Below, piece after piece: positions 1 to 5,826 of a stretch of DNA of 64,000 nt (positions are counted from its first letter, which is position 1; every line of letters starts with the position of its first letter). This DNA comes from Actinomycetota bacterium (GTDB taxonomy: Bacteria; Actinomycetota; Thermoleophilia; BMS3ABIN01), in contig JAMCPM010000011.1 in the NCBI GenBank assembly GCA_023382335.1, positions 1 through 64,000 on the forward strand. Reading direction: 5' to 3'. A program made the translations under genes and the position numbers. The notes below the pieces were generated by a model, which did not search any database, was not told the origin of the DNA, and saw only the letters and a program-made list of their open reading frames with translations.

Positions 1-77
1 TACTCCTCCGCGTGATCGAGCACCATCCGTACTGCTCGTTCCTTCAACTCTTTGGGATACCGCTTTCGTGTGTTCAT
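1..77 (-). CDS. IS3-family transposase OrfA, N-terminal fragment (cut by window edge)
   Basis: Only about 25 codons are visible, reading MNTRKRYPKELKERAVR and then MVLDHAEE. This is the usual start of the IS3-family OrfA helix-turn-helix protein, which binds the element's ends and is normally joined to the OrfB DDE transposase by a programmed frameshift. The ATG lies about 50 bases inside the terminal repeat, as expected for this family. Everything after residue 25 is outside the window. Confidence 0.75.
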   Translation of the reverse strand, partial: MNTRKRYPKELKERAVRMVLDHAEE

Positions 78-127
78 GACTCCATCCTCTCAAAAGATGG
101 AGCCTCCAGGAAACCCGGGGCGATTCA
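1..127 (-). mobile_element. IS3-family insertion sequence, left end only
   Basis: On the minus strand the element begins at 127 with TGAATCGCCCCGGG, an IS3-family style terminal inverted repeat (TGAA start, GC-rich core). It continues for about 50 bases into an OrfA-type transposase start at 77 and leaves the window at position 1. The other end, the rest of OrfA/OrfB and the target duplication lie outside the window, so completeness cannot be judged. The element abuts the 3' end of the radical SAM gene, whose frame runs on into it. Confidence 0.75.
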
Positions 128-1491
128 ACTTCTTGGCCGAAATCGTACAGGTCGGGTGTTTCTGATAAAAAATCGAATATCCTAATAAGACCTTGCTTCC
201 AGGACTTACATCTAACGTAAGGGTCTGTTAATGCTGCGCCACTCTCAATAGTTTCACCACGACAATATGCTCCACAAAAATATCTAAAAGCACATCCTGA
301 ACATTTATTATTCATACTATTAACGTCCAAAGCACGTAACTGAGACAGTTTCGGAGAGGATTCCCAGATGTTCGTTATGGCATCGAGGCTTGAGGTGATT
401 GAGCCAGCGCAATAATTCTCGCGCATCATATTGATGCATGGGAAAATACTCCCATCTGAATCTATACAGCAGGTGCAACAACCTGTGCCGCAATATGAGA
501 ATTTTATTCCTGAACGTATCGCGTTTACAGTTTCAGCCAACAGAGTGGAACGAGTCAGTTGTTGTTTCTGGCTACTTAAACGAACCGCATTATAAAGAGC
601 CGTAAATTCTTCTCGATGATCAATTGTCTCCAATGTGCTGGATCGTGCTTTTCCAATGTCAACCAAACTAGAAGTAATCAGTTGTTCTGCTCCTAAATTC
701 TCCGCAAGTTCGATCATTGAGGGTACATGAGAAAGATTTCTTTTATGAATGGTGCATGAAATTCTTACGCGACAACCATTTTCTACCAATATGCCAACGG
801 CTCTAATTGCCGAATAATATGATTCTGTACTGCCGCGCAGCACTGCATGTGTCTCTGGATCTGCCCCATCAATGCTGACCTGAACTAATACATCATGATC
901 GGAAAGAAATTTTGCTAACTCTTCATCTATAAGGATGCCATTTGTATTGAGCCGGGGTGTTAGGCCGCCTTCACGAGCTGCAAGTACTGCCGTTTTCAAT
1001 TTGTTTGGTACTAGTGTTGGTTCGCCGCCGGATATTATTAGTAATCGAGGAGGCTGGGTAATTAAATGACTTATCTTTATAATTGCCGAGTGTATCTCGC
1101 TTTCTGATAACTCCTCCTTTTCATTGTTACTGCCGTTTGCGTAGCAGTGAACGCATCTAAGATTACACTTACGAGTTATGTTGAACGTCGCCATTGATAA
1201 GCACTTTGATGATTCAAAGGATTGTTCTTCTGGGGAGTTGCTTTCTTTTCCATTTCCATTCATGACTGACGCATTCAAGGTTTCATAAATATCCTCAACA
1301 TATTTACTAGCTTCAGAAAAACCAACTTTGAATTGTTGTGTAATTTTTTGAGCTGCCATATCTTTGGGGAATTTGTTCTCCAGGCAATCAATGGCTGTTC
1401 TTAAAGGACCGCCGCCGGCAAGAACAATAGGAAAATCGGGCCATAAGTAAGTGACCCTTCCATCTTTCCAATTGAATCTAAGATTTTTCAT
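1..1491 (-). CDS. radical SAM/SPASM peptide maturase with N-terminal PqqD-like domain; 3' end displaced by an IS
   Basis: Residues 1-75 look like a PqqD-type peptide-recognition (RRE) domain. Residues 109-116 carry the radical SAM CxxxCxxC motif (CNLRCVHC), followed by the GGEP segment (ISGGEPT, near 154). The SPASM-type C-terminus has Cys clusters at about 334-352 and 397-428 (CSGC, then FCGAYC, then a last Cys at 428) for auxiliary 4Fe-4S clusters. Enzymes of this build modify ribosomal peptides by radical chemistry. The ATG at 1491 follows a GAAAGG ribosome site and lies just downstream of a tiny peptide gene (1553-1633) on the same strand, its likely substrate. About 454 native codons end at the IS terminus at 127; from there the frame stays open through the IS to the window edge, so the true stop is lost. 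All recognisable Cys ligands are upstream of the junction, so activity may survive. Codon use is AT-richer than that of the chromosome core. Confidence 0.85.
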   Translation of the reverse strand, partial: MKNLRFNWKDGRVTYLWPDFPIVLAGGGPLRTAIDCLENKFPKDMAAQKITQQFKVGFSEASKYVEDIYETLNASVMNGNGKESNSPEEQSFESSKCLSMATFNITRKCNLRCVHCYANGSNNEKEELSESEIHSAIIKISHLITQPPRLLIISGGEPTLVPNKLKTAVLAAREGGLTPRLNTNGILIDEELAKFLSDHDVLVQVSIDGADPETHAVLRGSTESYYSAIRAVGILVENGCRVRISCTIHKRNLSHVPSMIELAENLGAEQLITSSLVDIGKARSSTLETIDHREEFTALYNAVRLSSQKQQLTRSTLLAETVNAIRSGIKFSYCGTGCCTCCIDSDGSIFPCINMMRENYCAGSITSSLDAITNIWESSPKLSQLRALDVNSMNNKCSGCAFRYFCGAYCRGETIESGAALTDPYVRCKSWKQGLIRIFDFLSETPDLYDFGQEVESPRVSWRLHLLRGWSHEHTKAVSQRVEGTSSTDGARSRGGV

Positions 1492-1507
1492 ATTGAATAC
1501 CTTTCAA

Positions 1508-1536
1508 GAGGTGGGGGCGGGAGCCGCCCCCACCTC
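1508..1536 (-). promoter_or_regulatory. stable intercistronic hairpin between precursor peptide and maturase
   Basis: Perfect 13-bp arms (GAGGTGGGGGCGG at 1508-1520 and its complement at 1524-1536) with a GAG loop. It sits between the stop of the small peptide (1553) and the maturase start (1491). No U-run follows on the minus strand, so it is better read as an RNA-stabilising or partial read-through element than as a full terminator. Such an arrangement commonly keeps precursor mRNA in excess of maturase mRNA. Confidence 0.6.
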
Positions 1537-1552
1537 GGGTCCGGCGTCGTAG

Positions 1553-1633
1553 TTACTTACCACTGTAGCGCGGAGCTGCAGCTTCAACCGTGGACTTACG
1601 AACGGTTACGCTAGACTTGAATACTTTAAGCAC
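1553..1633 (-). CDS. candidate RiPP precursor peptide, 26 residues
   Basis: A GTG start at 1633 is placed 8 bases after a strong AAGGAGG ribosome site, and the frame reads 26 codons to TAA. The peptide begins MLKVFKSSVTVRK and ends TVEAAAPRYSGK. It has no Cys, is rich in Lys/Ser/Val, and has one Tyr close to the C-terminus. An in-frame ATG at 1654 would add seven residues (MVKEVEK) but overlaps the ribosome site, so GTG is preferred. It lies directly upstream of the radical SAM/SPASM gene, has a good promoter of its own (1676-1704), and is followed by a hairpin. This is the standard gene order of RiPP loci (precursor, hairpin, maturase). The sequence matches no precursor family I know: it lacks the C-rich core of sactipeptides and the E...Y spacing of PqqA. 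Function is inferred from context only. Confidence 0.65.
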   Translation of the reverse strand: MLKVFKSSVTVRKSTVEAAAPRYSGK

Positions 1634-1675
1634 CTTTTCCACCTCCTTCACCATAATGGTTAATAAAGCAGATAA

Positions 1676-1704
1676 ATCCTAATTTTCTCAAGCGCATTTG
1701 TCAA
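1676..1704 (-). promoter_or_regulatory. promoter of the precursor peptide/maturase operon
   Basis: Minus-strand TTGACA (1699-1704), 17-bp spacer, TAGGAT (1676-1681). The consensus -35 and exact spacing predict a start near 1669, giving a leader of about 35 bases with the ribosome site at about 1641-1648. It is one of the best sigma-70-type promoters in the window. Confidence 0.65.
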
Positions 1705-1713
1705 GAGATAAAT

Positions 1714-1743
1714 ACTATTTTTAAGTTGTAAAAACTATTCTTA
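1714..1743. promoter_or_regulatory. two 10-bp direct repeats exactly 20 bp apart, likely activator sites
   Basis: ACTATTTTTA (1714-1723) and ACTATTCTTA (1734-1743) differ at one base and have a 20-bp period, about two helical turns. They lie immediately upstream of the minus-strand -35 box, where an activator would sit, and between the peptide operon and the divergent regulator gene starting at 1858. Binding by that regulator is an inference. Confidence 0.4.
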
Positions 1744-1857
1744 TCATTAATTTATTAAAAATAAACGAAGGATTTGCTTGTTTAACGCCGTATAAAAGGA
1801 TATTCTTTTCTTCCGGAGGGATATTTTGATCCGGGTAACTTTAAGGAGTGAGATATT

Positions 1858-2544
1858 TTGGTTGAACGAATTATGACGGTGGATGTTGAGGACTTGGACT
1901 GGCGTAACAGGGATGTCTACTTGGACTATATGTATGACTTGGACAGGAAAATGTTCGATCTGCCGGAAGGGGGGTCTTTGTTTCTAAATTTAGCGCGGGT
2001 GAAGCATATGGATAACGAGTATGCTTACAAATCAGTTGCTGCTTTGCAGTGTATTCAGGGCGAGGGTCCATTGAAATCAAAACATTTGGTCATTGTTCAG
2101 CCTTATGAAAATATATTGAAAAAAATCGAATATGCAGTTGATATTAATGATGAAGCGTTCATGTATATTAAGTCAGAAAATACTGAAGATCATGGGGAAT
2201 GTAACGTTTTGCGGTTTAAGGGCAAAGTAATCAATGCGACATATAAGAAAGTTTTAACCAAGCTTCTGGAGGAAGAAAAGCTGTTCGCAGCCAGTGACCT
2301 CATTAAAGTATTTAATAAGGGAAGTCTTCAGTTATATGCAGACGCGCTCAAAGAATTGTATGGCTGGGGGATTATTTGTAAGTTTGAGGAAAGTGGAAAA
2401 CCCGGTCGCCCTGTTTCAAAGTACTCTGCCTATTGGCCGGAGACCAAGAGTTTTTGGCCTCTGCCAAGTAAACCAATCATTTGGGATGTAGATGGTAGAA
2501 GATTTGCTCGTCCCACAAAGGCGAAGAAACTCAGCGCTGCTTAG
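1858..2544 (+). CDS. putative regulator with C-terminal winged-helix-like region, divergent from the RiPP operon
   Basis: 228 residues from a TTG start 8 bases after AAGGAG. I do not recognise a named family. The first ~110 residues (GGSLFLNLARVKHMDN, later KSKHLVIVQPYENI) alternate strands and helices in a way that resembles a STAS-like fold. Residues ~130-205 (KVLTKLLEEEKLFAASDLI, then ELYGWGII and GKPGRPVSKYS) look like a winged helix with a wing containing GRPVSKY. The gene is divergent from the precursor/maturase operon, with the paired direct repeats between them, so it is a plausible local regulator. An enzymatic or adaptor role in peptide processing is not excluded. The gene shares the lower GC content of the peptide operon. 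Confidence 0.6.
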   Translation: MVERIMTVDVEDLDWRNRDVYLDYMYDLDRKMFDLPEGGSLFLNLARVKHMDNEYAYKSVAALQCIQGEGPLKSKHLVIVQPYENILKKIEYAVDINDEAFMYIKSENTEDHGECNVLRFKGKVINATYKKVLTKLLEEEKLFAASDLIKVFNKGSLQLYADALKELYGWGIICKFEESGKPGRPVSKYSAYWPETKSFWPLPSKPIIWDVDGRRFARPTKAKKLSAA

Positions 2545-2588
2545 TCATTATTTGCAAAATAGTTCACAAACAGTTCGAGCTCTAATCA

Positions 2589-2690
2589 TCAGGAAATCTT
2601 CTTCGCAAGTCCCGTCAGCTGCTGTATCATAAAGCTGTTGCTGTTCAAATAACGACCGAACAGCTCGACCAGACTTGACTTATCGCTCTT
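2589..2690 (-). pseudogene. C-terminal remnant of an unidentified protein (copy 1 of a dispersed repeat)
   Basis: In the frame ending at the TGA at 2589 the minus strand reads SLVELFGRYLNSNSF and then MIQQLTGLAKKIS. No start or upstream domain is attached; the stretch begins where the PIN gene stops. A second copy at 8725-8816 matches 65 of 80 bases without gaps (2594-2673 against 8730-8809) and keeps the same frame and near-identical stop position. Protein-level conservation shows that both derive from a real gene, which I cannot name. Confidence 0.55.
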
Positions 2691-3096
2691 TTCCGAGCAA
2701 GGCGAAGAACTGGGCGGGAGTTATGCTGCTAATTCTTTTGTATTCCTTCAGGCCAAGAAGGTGCTTATCGCCGGACACAATGTAATCGGCTTTGGCTTTT
2801 ACAGCGCATTCAAGGATGCGGTTATCGGCCACATGCTTGATAATGTTCAGCCTGCTTGTCGGGCTCACGACATCCGCTGCATCATCAATGACAGAGATAG
2901 CGTCAGCGATTTCCTCTTTTGCAAAATTAAATTTGTCGGAGCCCAGGACTTTCATTATCTCTTTCAGGATATCGTGCGAGGTATAGAGCCGAAACTGCCT
3001 TCCTGGTCCGGTAGCCAGCTCCAAAAGTTGCTCCGGGATGCCTCCGAAACCAAGAGCCGAGATGTACACATTGGTATCAAAGACGGCCTTATTCAC
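2680..3096 (-). CDS. PIN-domain toxin ribonuclease (VapC/COG1569-like)
   Basis: 138 residues. The N-terminus KAVFDTNVYISALGFGG holds the first PIN acidic residue (Asp7), and EILKEI holds a middle Glu near residue 46. ADYIVSGDKHLLGL near residue 105 holds the Asp pair typical of PIN nucleases. These residues bind Mg2+/Mn2+ for RNA cleavage. The gene overlaps the 3' end of the upstream RHH gene by 8 bases, the usual arrangement of a type II toxin-antitoxin operon with the antitoxin first. The RNA target cannot be read from the sequence. Full length for the family. Confidence 0.85.
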   Translation of the reverse strand: MNKAVFDTNVYISALGFGGIPEQLLELATGPGRQFRLYTSHDILKEIMKVLGSDKFNFAKEEIADAISVIDDAADVVSPTSRLNIIKHVADNRILECAVKAKADYIVSGDKHLLGLKEYKRISSITPAQFFALLGKER

Positions 3097-3343
3097 CCCT
3101 TACCTCATGTATAATCCGGTCGAGTTCTTCTTCTGATGTAATATTCAGCCGCTTAAATGCCCGTTTGCCAGCGGCCCTTGCGTTCTGCCAGCGCCTTTCC
3201 CGCTGTATCTCTTCATACGCGGCAAACATGTCCCTGAATAGTTGGCTTTTGCTCTTTCTTTCGATCCTGGCCCGCCTTTCCATCTCTTTCATGATTTCCG
3301 GGGGCAGAGAGACGGTCATTGTTTTAGTCGTTCTTCCCAACAT
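3089..3343 (-). CDS. ribbon-helix-helix antitoxin/autorepressor of the PIN toxin
   Basis: 84 residues from ATG 3343, five bases after AGGAGG; a longer start would overlap that ribosome site. The N-terminal segment TKTMTVSLPPEIMKEMERRA is a CopG/Arc-type RHH fold (beta strand then two helices) that dimerises to bind DNA. The charged C-terminal half (NARAAGKRAFKRL, then EELDRIIHEVRGE) is the likely toxin-binding tail. It is translationally coupled to the toxin gene by an 8-base overlap. The upstream inverted repeats at 3368-3405 overlap its promoter and suggest autorepression. Confidence 0.85.
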   Translation of the reverse strand: MLGRTTKTMTVSLPPEIMKEMERRARIERKSKSQLFRDMFAAYEEIQRERRWQNARAAGKRAFKRLNITSEEELDRIIHEVRGE

Positions 3344-3363
3344 AATCACCTCCTGATGTTAAT

Positions 3364-3405
3364 ATATTACTCGGTCTTACTGAGTATGTCTCCAATTTAG
3401 ACCGA
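3364..3405 (-). promoter_or_regulatory. toxin-antitoxin promoter with nested operator inverted repeats
   Basis: Minus-strand -35 GAGACA (3387-3392), 17-bp spacer, -10 TAATAT (3364-3369). Two inverted repeats cover it: TCGGTCT (3371-3377) with AGACCGA (3399-3405), perfect over 7 bp, and TACTC (3368-3372) with GAGTA (3382-3386). Overlap with both promoter boxes fits repression by the RHH protein. Confidence 0.55.
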
Positions 3406-3419
3406 TATTGAACATCTGT

Positions 3420-3981
3420 CAATGGTTATCTTTCCGATCCTCGGCAGGGCTGTGGAAAACCTGCGCATCGCCAGCCTCTTAAATCGCCTATTAATTGCGT
3501 ATTAAGATGCTGGCCTCTTAACGCCAAGGTATTGATTTGCATATTGATCTCGGATCAAGACCCGAAATCAACACCCGAAATTTGGAAGCCAGGGTGTTGT
3601 ATTGCCTGTCGTAATCTGTTGCAACACCCGGTTGCAACAGGCAAATTCTAGATCGCTAGGGGCTTATAATGCCTATTACAATCAGCTGTAAGACCATATC
3701 GTAAGAGGCAAATCCCTTAAAAACAAAGCAAAAACAAAAGGGGGATTAACTGGATTTCCGGGGCATTTAGCCCAATCCAACCCAGCGTCGTCGGGGCTCA
3801 TTTTGTAGGACAAAATGAGCCCCGACGATGGCTCCCTTCGCTCGCCTTAATTCCCCTTTTTTCATAAAACTGGCGATCGTCGTCAATCCTGCTAAAAGAA
3901 ACAAGCAACCATTGTGAGCAAAATGAAGGGTTTGCTCATTAAAATTTTATTTGCTCCTGATCTTAAGCCTCCCTGGCGGTC
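3420..3981. other. gene-free, repeat-rich intergenic stretch (about 560 bp)
   Basis: No convincing coding frame on either strand. It holds a perfect hairpin at 3616-3640 (CTGTTGCAAC, 5-base loop, complement) with a competing longer pairing of TTGCCTGT (3602-3609) and ACAGGCAA (3637-3644). CCTCTTAA recurs near 3475 and 3513, and GCCTATTA also recurs. The 125-bp structured element is at 3736-3860. It separates the toxin-antitoxin pair from the end of the iron-transport operon. Confidence 0.6.
3736..3860. repeat. 125-bp element with terminal inverted repeats enclosing two hairpins (MITE-like or structured RNA)
   Basis: Terminal repeats AAAAGGGGGATTAA (3736-3749) and TTAATTCCCCTTTT (3847-3860) pair over 13 of 14 positions. 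Inside are hairpin A (GGATT/AATCC plus GGGC/GCCC, 3752-3778) and hairpin B with perfect 18-bp arms (3789-3806 and 3810-3827, loop AGG) that extend to about 21 bp. A T-run follows on the plus strand and a T-rich run flanks the other side on the minus strand, so it could terminate transcription both ways. No coding capacity. Confidence 0.5.
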
Positions 3982-4686
3982 CTAACCAGCATCGACGGAG
4001 ACGCTGCTTCTGGGACCGTGGTTTTCCTCGTGGATGCGGCCGTGCTCGAGGCGGATGATGCGGTCGCCGGCCTCGCCGACGCTGGGGTCATGGGTGACAA
4101 CGGCTAGGGTCATCCCCTGCTCGTACAGCTCTTTCAACAACTGCATCACCGCTATCTCGTTTTTCTCGTCCAGATTCCCCGTGGGCTCGTCGGCCAGTAA
4201 TATTTTGGGTTCGTTGATCAGCGCGCGGGCAATACAGACCCGCTGCTGTTCGCCGCCGGAAAGCTGCGACGGCAGGTGATCCAGGCGGTGGGCCATCCCT
4301 ACCAGCTCTAGGGCTTCGCGGGCCTCATCGGCGTCGGGCATGCTGTGGAAGTACTGGGACAGCATCACATTTTCAAAGGCGCTCAAGTAAGGGATGAGGT
4401 GAAACTGCTGAAATACCAAACCCACCATTTCCCGGCGGTACCGCGCCAACTGCGCTTCCGAGAGGCCGGCCAGCTCCATTCCGTCCACGGTCACTGATCC
4501 AGATGTGGGCGAGTCCAGTCCGCAGATAATATTTAGTAGCGTAGACTTGCCGGAGCCGGAAGGCCCCATGATCGACACCCATTCCCCCGCCGCTATCGAC
4601 AGCTCGATTCCGTCCAGGGCGCTTACCTGGCCGTATTTTTTGCTAAGGTTGCTTGCTTTTAATATCGATTGCATCTCTTTACTCAC
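3982..4686 (-). CDS. ABC transporter ATPase (MacB/LolD type) of an FTR1 iron-uptake operon
   Basis: 234 residues. Walker A GPSGSGKST (~41-49), Q-loop in VFQQFHL, signature LSGGEQQR (~141), Walker B ILLADEPTGNLD, and the switch His in VVTHD. The DEPTGNLD form and size are those of MacB/LolD/FtsE-type ATPases that drive FtsX-like permeases rather than substrate channels. It is the last gene of a four-gene minus-strand operon and overlaps the preceding permease by 8 bases. In FTR1 systems such as the Campylobacter p19/Ftr1 locus, ATPases of this kind accompany two MacB-like permeases, probably powering periplasmic steps of iron delivery. Confidence 0.9.
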   Translation of the reverse strand: MSKEMQSILKASNLSKKYGQVSALDGIELSIAAGEWVSIMGPSGSGKSTLLNIICGLDSPTSGSVTVDGMELAGLSEAQLARYRREMVGLVFQQFHLIPYLSAFENVMLSQYFHSMPDADEAREALELVGMAHRLDHLPSQLSGGEQQRVCIARALINEPKILLADEPTGNLDEKNEIAVMQLLKELYEQGMTLAVVTHDPSVGEAGDRIIRLEHGRIHEENHGPRSSVSVDAG

Positions 4687-5824
4687 CTTTCAAAATTATT
4701 GCCGGCTCCACAGCCAGAGCGCGCCGCACCGGCATCAAGGCTGACAGCAGGGCCAGGGCCAGTGCGCTTACGAGCACCACCGGGATTACTATTAAGTGCG
4801 GCAAGACGGCAGTGTCAAAAACAGACATTCCGATAACTTGCGCCATGGCCAGGCCAATCAGGTAGGCAATGGGGCCAGCGGCAGCTCCCAGGATCACGAC
4901 CTCGCTGAGAATGATGGCGGTAATGCTCCGACCTTCGGCGCCCAGGGATTTCATCAAGCCGATATCCCGCCGTCGCTCGGAAACGGAGTTAGCCAGCGAG
5001 GCGCTAACTGTAAGCCCGGAAATAATAAAAACCAGGGCCGTCACCAGGCTCATGAGTAGCTTCACCTTGAACAGCAGGCTATCCTCGCCCTGCGTTACCT
5101 GGCTCACGGTTTTGGCTCGGGCAGATGGCACTAGGCTTTCCAGGGCCGCAGACTCCTGGTCCAACCCGCCGCTCCCGGGAAGAACACTGGCTTCGACGAC
5201 GCTGACGCCGCCTGCCATGCCGGCAAGGGACTGGCCAAGGTCAAGGTCAACAAGCACCTGGTTGTCCTCAGACCCGCCAGTTGACAACGTGCCGGCCAGC
5301 TTCAGGACTTTCTGGGTTTGGCCGGCCTGAAGTGTGAACTGGTCGCCGGGAGCGAGACCCAGCCGCGCGGCCATCTCCGTGCCTATCAGCGCGCTTGCCT
5401 GGTCGTTTGCCATAGGAACGGTGCCGCTGATCTTCCACCAGGGATTAATCTTCATGGCTTGATCAAATACCGTCCCAGACATCACCGTTTGATGCCCGTT
5501 CACTGTCGCCAGGCTGTAAATAAAAGGAGCGTAGCCCTGCAGATTTGAGTCAGCGCCGCCATCCAGCGCCGCCAGCTGCGCCTGCGGGATTTGCCCCTGG
5601 CTTTGCAACGGCAGCCCCGCCGCATTCGGCCCGGCCCCGTTTCGGGGCAATAACAGGACGTTGCCGCCAAAGGCGGTCAGCTGCTCTTCGCTCTTTTGGC
5701 CGATATCCAGCGACAGATTCAGGAGCGCCGTTTCCAGAGCCAATCCCATCACGATGGTGATGATAACCAGCAGTGTGCGCCCGGGGCGGTGACGAAGCGA
5801 TCTTTGCAGCAAGCGTGGCAGCAT
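4679..5824 (-). CDS. MacB/FtsX-type ABC permease (second of pair)
   Basis: 381 residues: one N-terminal membrane helix (TLLVIITIVMGLALETALL, ~16-35), a large extracytoplasmic MacB-like core domain (~45-245) and three C-terminal helices (~255-370) carrying the ERRRDIGLMKSLGAEGRSI coupling segment that contacts the ATPase. It starts 2 bases after the stop of the upstream permease and overlaps the ATPase by 8 bases. A paralogue of its neighbour, so the two probably form a heterodimer. The substrate is not evident from the protein itself; the link to iron comes from the FTR1 gene at the head of the operon. Confidence 0.88.
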   Translation of the reverse strand: MLPRLLQRSLRHRPGRTLLVIITIVMGLALETALLNLSLDIGQKSEEQLTAFGGNVLLLPRNGAGPNAAGLPLQSQGQIPQAQLAALDGGADSNLQGYAPFIYSLATVNGHQTVMSGTVFDQAMKINPWWKISGTVPMANDQASALIGTEMAARLGLAPGDQFTLQAGQTQKVLKLAGTLSTGGSEDNQVLVDLDLGQSLAGMAGGVSVVEASVLPGSGGLDQESAALESLVPSARAKTVSQVTQGEDSLLFKVKLLMSLVTALVFIISGLTVSASLANSVSERRRDIGLMKSLGAEGRSITAIILSEVVILGAAAGPIAYLIGLAMAQVIGMSVFDTAVLPHLIVIPVVLVSALALALLSALMPVRRALAVEPAIILKGE

Positions 5825-5826
5825 GG

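Noticed and set aside
1553-1633. Tyramine-excising splicease substrate (X-Tyr-Gly motif)
   Set aside because: The peptide has Tyr-Ser-Gly, not Tyr-Gly, so assignment to that class is not supported.
3420-3981. CRISPR array or tandem repeats
   Set aside because: The repeats are short, irregular and mostly inverted; there are no equal-length spacers and no cas genes in the window.
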